From assembly GCA_003024985.2 (NCBI GenBank), contig PXIH01S0000372.1: 12,867 nucleotides of DNA. One strand, 5' to 3'. Numbering within the stretch: position 1 is the stretch's first letter; every line of letters begins with the position of its first letter. Positions 1 to 7,453 of this stretch are shown one piece after another. Origin of the DNA: Euperipatoides rowelli. Taxonomy: Eukaryota; Onychophora; Udeonychophora; Euonychophora; Peripatopsidae. Below the pieces are notes generated by a model that worked only from the letters and a program-made list of their open reading frames with translations, was not told the origin of the DNA and searched no databases. Position numbers and translations under genes: made by a program.

Positions 1-504
1 ATTTTATTGCTGAGAAAAATACTTAATTTTGTTTTGCGTACCAAACTTTCATTTATGATTTATACACAGTAGGTTTTATTTTAGTGAATTACATGTCTAA
101 ATTGGATTGATTTATTTCATACGTTTTTAGAGAGCNTCAGCAGGAATCTTTACAAAGTAAGTGCTGTAAATTGAGCAAATCCTGACAGCATGCAATATTT
201 TCAAATACTCTATAGCTCTGTAAATTGAGAGCCTTGTGGGAAGGGGAGAAGGATGCAGAGAAATTTTAAACTATAGTTTAGTTTATCTGCCCTCAAAACA
301 TATGGCTATTTTTTTTTTTACTTTTATATTTGATATTTTGGTTTCTACATCCTTTTTTCATCTATCAAGTTAACTTCTATACAACTTATTCCTGCCTAAT
401 AAGAGCTTAGAATGAAAAAATAATTTGTCTTATAATTCTTTTTCTCTTTTAAAAGTAAAAAAAAATGGCTAATTTACATATTTATTTTGTTTATATGGTT
501 TATT
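1..504. other. Gene-free AT-rich stretch
   Basis: I see no coding trace here. Composition is strongly A+T with T-runs (about 310-318 and 515-522). One base, at 136, is unresolved (n). A 12-bp direct repeat, ctgtaaattgag, occurs at 164-175 and 218-229 and is too short to assign. The segment may be host intergenic DNA or an intron flanking the retroelement cluster that starts near 505. Confidence 0.6.
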
Positions 505-1200
505 GGCATAGAAGTTTTTTTTTATATCTAAAGATATACAAACGAATAAATAATAAGTTATGAAATAACTTGATTTGTTACTACTCATGATTTAACTAAT
601 TAGCTCAAAGCTAATACCTGAACCATTAAGTCCAGGAACAGAATATCAAGTGCACTCTGCAATACTTGCATAGTGCTGTGGTATTAAATTGTGCCAATAT
701 ACCTTTTCCTTTAATAGTATAGTCAGTCAGATGGTTTTCTGGTTTGACTTGAATAGCACTGTGTCAGATTGGGGAGGGTATGCACCAATTTGGTTGTCTG
801 TTCACTGGCATTGGTGTTAGTCTCTTTTCTTCAGCTCTCAGGTTGTTCCAATTGTCCTCTTCTGTTTTTGTTCTCAGTTTCTGCTTAGACAGGTGTAAGT
901 GATGTAATTGATTGAAGTATCACTTGACTTCTTTTCCATTGTCAAACAACACCATAAAAATGATTGGATCAAAGGACCTTGGTGATTGTTCCTTCTATCT
1001 ATCGATCGAAGTATTTTTGGAGTGAAAAAAGATTTAGACCGTACCTTTTGTCCTTACATAATTTTTTTTTTGGAATGTAGTAGGAAGTGAAACTGGAAGT
1101 GGGTGTAAATATTGAAGTGTTATTATGCACCTTTCATGGGGTAGACCTATACTTACATAAAAGTTCATTGATGTGAACTTGTATTGATAATGGTGGGCTG
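505..1200 (-). pseudogene. Ty3/gypsy pol 3' end, copy A (integrase C-terminus plus 3' non-coding), decayed
   Basis: The reverse strand matches copy C (about 2475-3220) along nearly its whole length. It holds the integrase stretch after the catalytic core, the GPY/F-module start (GTITKV, about 980-1000), the FNQL motif and the glutamate/lysine-rich tail, then a 3' non-coding part. Relative to C it lacks about 30 bp near 1135 and has frameshifts inside the GPY/F module, so nothing is translatable. A purine run on the minus strand at 702-712 is a candidate polypurine tract, where the 3' LTR would start. The similarity to C carries on past it, fading near 505. In a live element this protein end would bind DNA and guide integration; here it is a relic. 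The family level (Ty3/gypsy) is secure, the clade is not. Confidence 0.75.
702..712 (-). promoter_or_regulatory. Candidate polypurine tract of copy A
   Basis: On the minus strand this reads aaaggaaaagg. It lies about 15 bp after the end of the decayed pol tail, where LTR retrotransposons keep the plus-strand primer. Copy B has the equivalent aaaggaagggg at 1451-1461. No clear TG start of an LTR follows directly, so this is inference. Confidence 0.35.
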
Positions 1201-1242
1201 TCTTCTAGTTTATATAGCATAGTTTTCACTATGTCTATGAAA

Positions 1243-1465
1243 CTTTCCACTCAAACTGAGAACAAAAATAATAAGAGGACAACTAAAACCACCCGAGAGA
1301 TGAAGACAAGGTACCAACATCAATGCAAGGTAGGCCAGTAAGCCCACCTGCAGTGAACATAAACAATCAAATTGGTGCCTACCCTTTACAACCATCAGAC
1401 ATGTGCTATTTCAGTTGAACCAGAAAACCATCTAACCATTTTATATTATTAAAGGAAGGGGTAAC
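1243..1465 (+). pseudogene. Ty3/gypsy pol tail, copy B, short decayed fragment
   Basis: This piece aligns with the last ~70 codons of copy C (about 2815-2994) and with copy A in reverse. Shared landmarks are the gagaacaaaaata start, the aattggtgc block (C at about 2929) and the gaaccagaaaaccatct block before the stop. It has scattered indels and no usable frame. It ends at a purine run (1451-1461), and after that B no longer follows A or C. B lies about 40 bp from the start of A and points the other way, so A and B also form an inverted pair. No open reading of this fragment on either strand is a gene. Confidence 0.6.
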
Positions 1466-1589
1466 AGGATTTAGTCTCACTTTGTAGTCTCTGCATATGC
1501 ATAGATCACCATTTTTTTAGAATTGGGTTGATAAGAGCAGCCCAGGTAGCATATTTAATTGGAGTTATAATACTTTTTTTTTTCCAATT

Positions 1590-1802
1590 TGGATAGCACC
1601 TTTTCAATTGCCGGTACTGATCTTAATGGCTTACAGATACAATATCCAGTACAAATCTTCTAAGGAGAATAAGAATGCAGATACTTTGTCCAAACTACCC
1701 ATTAAGGACAAACTAGCTTCTCCAGAAGAAGAAGAAAATAAATTGGCTATTGAACATATAGTAAAGACATTCATGCAGCAACTAGTAAGCACTTGGAATT
1801 AA
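1590..1802 (+). pseudogene. Ty3/gypsy RNase H C-terminal fragment
   Basis: The frame open to 1802 holds the hallmark end of Ty3/gypsy RNase H: a LILMAYRYNIQYK stretch (usually LI/LSAYxYxIxYK) followed by NADTLSKLP, the counterpart of the conserved ADALSRLP. RNase H degrades the RNA strand during reverse transcription. The preceding part of RNase H and the whole reverse transcriptase are missing; the similarity fades upstream of about 1590. A lysine/glutamate-rich linker of about 35 residues follows, then a stop at 1803. The integrase starts about 100 bp further on in another frame. The first methionine (1608) is internal to the domain and is not a real start. The identification is firm because the integrase follows in the expected order. 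Confidence 0.82.
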
Positions 1803-1852
1803 ATAAAATTCTAAGTTATGTTTAGACGAAAACCTTGCATTGGCCCCTTTTT

Positions 1853-1882
1853 CAAACAAACAAACAAACAACAAAAAAAAAA
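1853..1882. repeat. (CAAA)n microsatellite grading into poly(A)
   Basis: About four CAAA units are followed by an A-run. The tract lies in the linker between the RNase H and integrase traces of copy C and breaks the reading frame there. It could be slippage, or the A-tail of a lost insertion; no flanking duplication is evident. Confidence 0.7.
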
Positions 1883-1898
1883 GAAACAGATCTCTACT

Positions 1899-2475
1899 CC
1901 TAATGGATGTCTGCTCTGGGATTTAAGGATCATAATACATACTATCCTAAGACTTTATGTACTTATTAATTAATTATCATAAGTGTATACTCAAGATGAT
2001 ACTGTTAGCCCACAGACTTTGCTGGTGGACCAACATGGTTGCACAAATTGAGAAACTAGTTAGAAAGTGCCAAAAATTTCAATTATACGTGAAAAACCTA
2101 TCTAAGGCACCATCACCAGGGGATCTGACCTGAAGGCCCATGGAACATAATTCACGAAAACCTGCTAATAATAAAATATTCATTGTCACAGTCAACAGCT
2201 TCTTAAAGTGGCCCAAAGTCAAAATACTAAATAAGACTGAATTGAAATCAATTTTGACCACCTTAGAGAATTACTTCTCATGCTATGGATACCCCTGTCA
2301 CCTAATTTCGGACAAAGAAACCAAGTTTACATCTTTGATCTTTGAAACTTAGTTAAAAAAACAGAGGCAAATTCCACACCAAATGCCTGCCATACCATTC
2401 AGCATCAAACGGTCCAGTGGAATGTTTTATCAACATAGTGAAAACCTTCCTGTATAAACTAGAACACAATACAAC
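1899..2475 (+). pseudogene. Ty3/gypsy integrase: N-terminal zinc region and DDE catalytic core, broken
   Basis: Integrase cuts and joins element cDNA into host DNA. The order of traces is canonical. GCLLWDLRIII (from 1905) matches the pre-integrase GVLLWGxRVVIP block. WWTNMVAQIEKLVRKC (from 2023) is the end of the HHCC zinc region, but the last cysteine is replaced (KCQKF). The core follows with IFIVTVNSFLKWPKV. The aspartate of ISDKETKF at 2311-2313 is the second catalytic acid. ASNGPVE has the catalytic glutamate at 2420-2422, so D and E are about 35 residues apart once a frameshift near 2350 is allowed for, the expected D-35-E spacing. The first aspartate is not visible (HNS where HID is usual). 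There are stops at 2131 and near 2355. It is inactive. Confidence 0.88.
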
Positions 2476-3220
2476 CTTATCATTATAAGTTAACATTAAT
2501 GAACTGTTATTTAAGTATAGGTCTACCAACATGTCACTTAAACTGACCTCAGCTGAAATGTTCCTTTGAAGGAACATAATAACACATCTATAATGTTTAC
2601 ACCACTTCTAGTTTCACTCTTTACCACCATCCAAAAAAAATAATTATGGAGGACAAGGGTAGTGTCAAAATCATTTTCATGCCAAAAGGACTTGGATCGA
2701 TGGATAGAAGGAACAATCACCAAGGTCATTGGTCCAGTCACTTTTATGATGGTGTTGAATGACGGAAAATAAGGCAAACAACACTTCAATCAATTAGATC
2801 CCTCACACCTGCCTAAGAAGCAGCTGAGAACAAAAATAGAAGAGGACAAGTGGAACCACCTGAGAGCTGAAGAAATGGTACCAACACCAATGCCAACTAG
2901 CCCATCCTTCAGTGAACATAGACAACCAAATTGGTGCATACCCTTCTCAACCACAGACATTGTGCTATTCAAGTTGAACCAGAAAACCATCTGACTGACT
3001 ACACTGTGATGCAGGGAGTATATATATAATACCACAGTATACTATAACAATATACTACACTACAACACTATGCAAGTATTGCAGAGTGCATATGGTAGGC
3101 TATTCTGTTCCTGAACTGAATGCTTCAGTTATTAGCTTTGAGCTTACTAGTTCTAAATTATTAGTAATAATAAATCCATATAGTTATTTCATACTTATGA
3201 TTAATTAAAAAAAAAACTTA
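2475..3220 (+). repeat. Copy C arm of a long imperfect inverted repeat with 505-1200
   Basis: The shared sequence includes the coding tail and at least 200 bp beyond the stop. It includes the atgcaagtattgcagagtgc block (3070-3089; reverse complement at about 651-670) and the ttagctttgagct block (about 3132-3144; reverse complement near 602-614). Similarity ends in an A-run near 3210. The part after the stop is probably 3' LTR, but no TG...CA ends or target duplication could be fixed. Confidence 0.7.
2476..2994 (+). pseudogene. Ty3/gypsy integrase C-terminal part with GPY/F module and tail, copy C
   Basis: ELLFKYRSTNMSL followed by TSAEMF corresponds to the conserved RxTxHxTTGxSPAELLFG block after the catalytic core. 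RWIEGTITKVIGPVTF (GP codons at 2731-2736) followed by LNDGK and HFNQL is the GPY/F module, a small DNA- or chromatin-binding domain at the end of many Ty3/gypsy integrases. The frame from 2689 has one in-frame stop at 2770 and otherwise runs to a stop at 2992. The tail is rich in lysine and glutamate and has no recognisable chromodomain. The same tail occurs in copies A and B, and a diverged version lies on the other strand at 4003-4479. Confidence 0.85.
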
Positions 3221-3305
3221 TAATTAAACACATGTTTTCTAAACATTAAAATCAATATTCCAGGAAAATAAAAATATCATGAAGACTTTTTTCAAATTTA
3301 AAATA

Positions 3306-3751
3306 CACTAGAGCCTCGGTTTGAGTTGTTTCATTTTGAGTCGTTTTGAGTCGTTTGTAATAAATAGCTTAATAAATTTAACAACAAAAAAAGAAAAATC
3401 CTAGTGCTGTAATTTTGATTTATTTTATAAAATTTGTGTCAAGTGTCACTTAAAATAACTTTTTTAAAATCAACTTTTTCATGACGATTATTAATTAACA
3501 TAATAGAATGTTTATTTAGATATTTTTTTTATAACCATAAAAATGTCTGCAAAAGGAAAAGTTGAATAATTTGTTTATTTTATACAGTACAGTAAAAAGA
3601 AATATTGTACAAAGTACAGAAACTTATCTCTTTCATTTCATTGTATTCCTATGGAAATTTAATACTCGATTTGAGTTGTTTTGATTTGAATGTTTTGATT
3701 TGAGTTGCATATTTTATGAACCAAACAACAACTCAAATAGAGACTCTAGTG
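3306..3751. mobile_element. TA-flanked MITE, Tc1/mariner- or pogo-like, 446 bp
   Basis: The ends are inverted repeats. The left end reads cactagagcctcggtttgag; the reverse complement of the right end reads cactagagtctctatttgag, and both continue into ttgtt. A TA dinucleotide flanks each end (3304-3305 and 3752-3753), the target duplication of the Tc1/mariner/pogo group. Inside each end the word tttgagttgtttt recurs (several copies at 3319-3355 and again at 3667-3706), as in subterminal transposase-binding repeats. There is no transposase and no significant open frame, so this is a non-autonomous derivative. The cctcgg word after the first bases recalls pogo/Tigger ends, but the assignment to a subgroup is only a guess. 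Confidence 0.72.
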
Positions 3752-3788
3752 TATATCAAAATGTTGTTTTTAAGATATGTGTTTAACC

Positions 3789-3856
3789 TGATAGTATCTT
3801 GTCCACAGGTCCTGCTGGTGGTCACTACCAGCAGGACGGATCACTGGACACTATCA
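3789..3856. repeat. GC-richer imperfect hairpin
   Basis: gtcctgctggt (3809-3819) is exactly complementary to accagcaggac (3827-3837) around a 7-base loop. Outside this, tgtcca pairs with tggaca and gatagt with actatc, separated by small bulges. The hairpin stands out from its AT-rich surroundings and lies 37 bp beyond the MITE end. It could be a foldback element or a structured RNA. No promoter and no flanking duplication were found. Confidence 0.6.
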
Positions 3857-4002
3857 TTAACATTGTTCTATTTTCTAGTCAGGACTTATTGTTATTTTCA
3901 CTATATCTAGTTTTAATAATTTTCTTAGATTAGTTTGAAAATAGTTTGATATTTTAAGTTCAAGCTTTAATGTTTTTCACTTTACTAAAATCATTTATAC
4001 TA

Positions 4003-4545
4003 AGATGGGTAACAAGGTTGTTGGATCTCCGGGGTCTCAGTACGTCTGTAGCATATCTGTCTTGGCGAGGGTCCATGTGTTGGTAGATTTACTATCTGAG
4101 AAGAAACTGATAAGGTACTGGTATTTCCAATATTTTTGGGATGAGGTGTAATGGGCAAAAAGTCTAAGAAGGTAGTGGTGTCTTTCTTTTCTTTTGCCGC
4201 TGATAACTGCGGAAGGTAAGATGGTCGAATTTGATTAAAATGCATCTTGAAGGTTCTACCGTCATCTTTAAGTTTTACAGAAAAGGTAACAGGTGACAAA
4301 ATCTTTATGATTTTTGCCTCAACCCACCTAGTTTTGTACAGCTTGCTATAATTTTTAACTAGTACATTTTGTCCTTCCATAAATTTATTTTTGAGGGACT
4401 TTTGGGGTAGAATTGGCAGTGGATTTAATTTCTGTAATCTGCTACGCAGTTTAGTAATGACAAAAAATGACCCAAACATTTATTTATTCCTTGATTTCTT
4501 ATGGAACTCCTGGTGATGTGCCACAGAACCCTGGTTGGGAAATTC
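4003..4545 (-). pseudogene. Ty3/gypsy integrase C-terminus on the minus strand, 5'-truncated
   Basis: An uninterrupted minus-strand frame runs from 4479 down to the stop at 4000-4002 (159 codons from its first methionine). Its first residues, MFG then KLRSRL, match the conserved FGRKxRxRL block after the integrase core. Next come QNVLVKNYS, KTRWVEAKI, LSPVTFSVKL, DGRTFKMHFNQIRP: a well-kept GPY/F module with S in place of G. A proline/threonine-rich tail of about 75 residues follows. Upstream, 4500-4545 holds a degenerate TxxGVP trace in another frame, so the rest of the core has decayed or been lost. FNQIRPSYLP resembles the FNQLDPSHLP of copy C, so the two elements are related but well diverged. 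The first methionine is internal, not a true start. Confidence 0.85.
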
Positions 4546-4548
4546 TAA

Positions 4549-4669
4549 ACTAGCATATAGAAAATAATTAAAATAACTAGCATATAACTAATAAGTAAAA
4601 TAACTAAGAGTATAGCTAATTAAAATAACTAGCGTGTAACTAATAATTAAAATAACTATCTTATAACTA
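4549..4669 (+). repeat. 27-bp tandem repeat, about four copies
   Basis: The core aaaataact occurs at 4570-4578, 4597-4605, 4622-4630 and 4649-4657, a period of 27, 25 and 27 bp. Each core is followed by a variant of agcatataactaata. A partial copy (aaactagcatatag) precedes the first. The last unit runs straight into the foldback element, and its end is duplicated on the far side (4917-4929). Confidence 0.75.
4657..4669 (+). repeat. Left copy of 13-bp direct repeat, candidate target-site duplication
   Basis: The word tatcttataacta is repeated exactly at 4917-4929. The two copies bracket the foldback element, as expected for a target-site duplication. The left copy is also the end of a 27-bp tandem unit, which shows the insertion landed in the array. 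Confidence 0.6.
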
Positions 4670-4689
4670 AAATCAAAATTCTAGTATCT

Positions 4690-4721
4690 GACATTTCGGT
4701 GGGCTAACCCACCTTCCTCTG
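4690..4721 (-). ncRNA. Hammerhead-ribozyme-like core, left arm
   Basis: Read on the minus strand: CAGAGGA (4721-4715), one extra A, a six-pair helix II ggtggg/cccacc closed by a 4-base loop (4713-4698), GAAA (4697-4694), T, then GTC (4692-4690), the usual cleavage triplet. Against the invariant CUGANGA the only change is U4 to A. Helix III would be one or two pairs, as in the minimal hammerheads of Penelope-like elements. The U4 change and the extra A make self-cleavage doubtful. Confidence 0.45.
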
Positions 4722-4757
4722 ACAAGAATCTTGACACAAAAGCGTCAAGATTCTTCT

Positions 4758-4789
4758 CAGAGGAAGGTGGGGTAGCCCACCGAAACGTC
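4758..4789 (+). ncRNA. Hammerhead-ribozyme-like core, right arm
   Basis: CAGAGGA at 4758-4764, an extra A, helix II ggtggg (4766-4771) with cccacc (4776-4781) and loop gtag, then GAAA (4782-4785), C and GTC (4787-4789). Cleavage would be expected after 4789. It carries the same U4-to-A change as the left arm, so the change probably predates the duplication. A long helix I could form only with the left arm of the palindrome (…agtatctgac with gtcagatact…). Confidence 0.45.
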
Positions 4790-4916
4790 AGATACTAGAA
4801 TTTTGATTTTTATTTTTGATTTAATTTTGAATAATTAATTGTTGTGCATTAAGTTGACTTCATATTTTTTTAAAAAATAATAAATTTTTTATTTTTTTGT
4901 TTTTTTACTGGATTCA

Positions 4917-4929
4917 TATCTTATAACTA
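4917..4929 (+). repeat. Right copy of 13-bp direct repeat
   Basis: An exact copy of tatcttataacta at 4657-4669. Its position directly after the AT-rich tail of the foldback element supports a target-site duplication. Confidence 0.6.
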
Positions 4930-6017
4930 GTAATTATAAATAACATGGATTTTTATTATATTCAATTAATTTAACAAAATAATATTTTTTAAAAATTCCG
5001 AGGTTTAACTTTCCTTTATTGCTTTCGTCTAAACGACACTATATATGATTTCCCCAAAGTAGTGATAGCTGAATTATCATGGTTTTAGTATTAATACAAT
5101 ATTAAGATTAATGATGGTATAATCATTATACCTCCATTCTATCATCTCATTCTCTACATATAAATAGATTTTATCCATTTTGTAATCCTTCAAATTTTAT
5201 TAAAGGAATCTATTCTCAATTCATCATGTCCCAATTTCTATTTTATTAATATCAATTGCTGTCAATTTTATAATTTGATTTAGAACACTATTCGGTCTTA
5301 TCTTTTAAAGATATCAACTGAAGACCATGGGGACTACAAATGCTTTTCCAGCCTATTCTCTTTTATACCATTTAGAATTCAATGAATTCCCAAAATAAAA
5401 GAAATGAATATTTTAAATATCAAATGAAATATTAATAGCTAATTCTTTTGGATGACTATATTGTAACTTTTTATTAAATAAATGTATCATTATTTATTAT
5501 TAGATTAATCTTAAATTTACTATATTCTAACTATATTCTCAGTAGACTACTAATTTAGTTAGACAGTTTATAAGGAGGAGGAGGAAAAAATGTGGATATA
5601 ATTTATAATTAATTGTCCAAAGATTTATAGACCAAATTTTAATTAGTGTGCCCGATAATGTACTAAAACAAAGTATGCCAATTCAATCAGAGATCAATCA
5701 TCAACGATCTCAAAATGTTTCTACTCATCACAGACATTTAAAATTATTAATGCAAATCCTTTGCATTGAAAAATAAGTCAAAGTCCAAAATGAAAGAAAA
5801 ACATTTTCCCATACCAAATGATTGGGTAATCTATGTAGCCACGTAAGATTTGAATGTATTCATTGGTTTGCCTTTCAAAAATATGGAGAGAGAAAATTAT
5901 CTTAGAATCATGATGTTTACTGTATTTAAATTTGTAATGCTTTCTAAATTATAATTTAATTAATTGATTTGAGCACAGGATGGTACAATATGTTTTACTG
6001 TCTGACAAATGGGATCT
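4930..6017. other. Gene-free AT-rich stretch
   Basis: I found no coding trace, RNA gene or long repeat on either strand. There are several short T- and A-runs and a purine run at about 5572-5590 (aaggaggaggaggaaaaaa) with no context. It may be host intergenic DNA or repeats too old to read by eye. Confidence 0.55.
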
Positions 6018-6150
6018 GGAAAAGTTGCCTCCAGTATTTCACCTCCAACATTTCGCCTCAGTATTTCACCCCTAGGATATTTCTTCTCCCCCTCTCACAT
6101 TTTGCCCCGAGCACATTTTGCTCCCAGTAGGTAAAAAAAAAACTATTAAT
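6018..6150 (+). repeat. Left TIR of the MULE, with tandem subrepeats
   Basis: Degenerate units such as ccagtatttcacctc, caacatttcgcctc, tcacattttgccccg and agcacattttgctcc follow one another every 17-20 bp, then gtaggtaaaaaaaa. The reverse complement of 7454-7591 carries the same series, though the units have drifted apart. Confidence 0.75.
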
Positions 6151-6213
6151 AAAATATTTTTTAATAATTCTAATTTATTTTCTTTAAATAAAATAAACGC
6201 ACACTATTAATGT

Positions 6214-6580
6214 TTAAAACTCGGAGTTGTATGCAATGCCTATAAGGTAATCAATCACATTACGATTTTGAAATTCTTGGACTATTCTTTTGATTATAGT
6301 AGAAATTGTAGCATACTTCTTGTTTCTTTGATTGCCTGAATTACCATCAATTAGTTGTGTAATTTTGAAATTGTGCAGCCCTTGTTGTTTCTTTAAAGAA
6401 TCAATGAATCGGTAAAAATTCGGGAATAAAGTAACACAAGTTTCCTGAAATTCCCTGTGGCACTCTATCACCTTTTATAATACAATAAGAGGGACAATCA
6501 TATAAATATAATGGTACAGGGGCTATGCCTGGGCGGCGATATATAAGCTAACAAAGGGGAAAGCTGAAAAGAAAACAGTT
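6214..6580 (-). pseudogene. MULE transposase C-terminal fragment
   Basis: The minus-strand frame to the stop at the left end (85 residues from its first methionine at 6471) reads VIECHREFQ, then LFPNFYRFIDSLKKQQG and FKITQLIDG. This matches the C-terminal block of animal MULE transposases, where NNAVEGWHxxF is followed by HPNxxxFIxxLKxEQ. Further upstream (6510-6570), in another frame, YRRPGIAPVPLYLYD recalls the YIGRxRxxRRxPLFPIxLWN block just before it. The NN-VEGW signature is degraded (VIEC) and a stop lies just upstream, so the catalytic histidine region is only half kept. The fragment ends in a lysine-poor tail of about 40 residues I cannot match. A transposase of this kind cuts and pastes its own TIRs; this copy cannot. 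Confidence 0.7.
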
Positions 6581-6589
6581 ATGGTTATT

Positions 6590-7144
6590 AGCATCTAGAT
6601 TATCAAAAACAACAGAAATAGCTTAATGAATGAATTTATTCTACTTTTCCGCACCTCCAAGTTGAGTTAGAAGCTGGTTCTGAGTCGACTCAGGAAGTGG
6701 GTCCGACGGGCTAAATAGTCCAGATAGTTGGCAAACACTATCTGTTATTGAATGGAAATCTTTCTCCAGAAGAAGGTTAAGGCTGGGTTGTCTGTTAGGC
6801 TGGCAGGCAGGAATCTATAACGATAGAAATATGAGTTTGGAACGTTCTAATATTATGAGAGTTCTCTAGTGATTTAAATAATACAAATCATATTTTATAA
6901 ATGGAACTCCAATACAGGTTTCTTCTCGATGTCTTGTTAATATATCAGTCCCATCAGTCCAGCACAGATTATTCCTTATCAACTCTCTCGATCGTTCTTC
7001 ATTTGGTCAATCTCCCTTGATATCCTTCTCTTTCTAGTCTTTTTGGAATTCTATCTTTATATATCAAAAAAGTATAATAAAGTTATTTCTTTGATTGGCC
7101 TAAACATACAATAGAATACTTTATTATAGTGGCCAGGAGACTGG
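6590..7144. other. Unassigned interior of the MULE, about 550 bp
   Basis: No transposase trace is readable here. On the minus strand the stretch starts tgtggaggggttatagcc (7160 backwards), has a CCAAT-like gccaatcaaag and a TATA-like gatatataaag, and holds aataaa near its end. That profile is LTR-like, but no paired end and no target duplication were found. It may be a solo LTR, filler captured by the MULE, or degraded transposase sequence. Confidence 0.35.
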
Positions 7145-7296
7145 CTATAACCCCTCCACACTGTTGTTGGTACATTGCTGATCATTCACAAACCCATATT
7201 CATGTTTTTCATCTAGTTCTTTGAAAACACGTAAATGTGGTTATCAACATCTACCAATTTTCTTTTGCCTCTTATTGATGGAACACTTTTTGCCAT
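7145..7296 (-). pseudogene. MULE transposase N-terminus, FLYWCH-like, broken
   Basis: From an ATG at 7296-7294 (minus strand) 27 codons are open: MAKSVPSIRGKRKLV, then DNHIYVFSK. This fits the start of FLYWCH-type zinc-finger domains in animal MULE transposases, which open with SxRGKxKLVxxGYxYxF. A frameshift at about 7215 leads into ELDEKHEYGFVND, where the YWxC part of the finger should be, and then CTNNSVEGL before a stop at 7145. The tryptophan and first cysteine of the finger are not present. The domain would bind the TIR DNA. Its position just inside the right TIR, on the same strand as the C-terminal fragment, supports the call. Confidence 0.5.
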
Positions 7297-7453
7297 TGTA
7301 TACAAACGGTTAATCAATGAAGATGCAAACATTTTATGAACTATTGCACTTTCTGTGATGCTTAGACTGAGTATATAGTATTTCTATTGTGAAAGGATTG
7401 AATCTCGACTAAAAATTCAATAAAAATTTGAGTTATCGAGAGTTGATTGTATT

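Larger units (their letters stand above)
4670..4916. mobile_element. Foldback element with two hammerhead-like cores (Penelope-like or retrozyme-type candidate)
   Basis: The arms 4669-4735 and 4744-4810 are reverse complements over 67 bp with three mismatches, around an 8-base loop. Both arms contain the same hammerhead-like module in opposite orientations. About 105 bp of very AT-rich sequence with T-runs follows the right arm, then the second 13-bp direct repeat. There is no open frame. Hammerhead ribozymes with a GAAA-C-GTC 3' half are known from the terminal repeats of Penelope-like elements and from non-autonomous retrozymes. I infer that this is a short derivative carrying two inverted terminal modules. 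An ordinary foldback DNA transposon is the alternative. Confidence 0.6.

Noticed and set aside
1210-1395. 61-codon minus-strand open frame
   Set aside because: It is the reverse of copy B, a gypsy tail readable on the plus strand. The match in 2790-3035 is the same shadow in copy C.
1243-2994. Copies B and C as the two LTRs of one element
   Set aside because: The repeat shared by B and C is coding tail (after the GPY/F module), not LTR. B ends at a polypurine-like run, where an LTR would begin.
2353-3035. Three minus-strand open frames of 74-83 codons
   Set aside because: They are shadows of the plus-strand gypsy integrase, whose motifs (catalytic D and E, GPY/F module) occur in order in the other direction.
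3789-3856. Hammerhead or other known ribozyme in this hairpin
   Set aside because: It has no GAAA/CUGANGA elements and no other ribozyme signature that I can recognise.
6590-7160. Solo LTR inside the MULE
   Set aside because: The minus-strand start TGTGG, TATA-like box and AATAAA are suggestive, but no CA end with a matching 4-6-bp duplication could be found. The caacag/ctgttg flanks are inverted, not direct.
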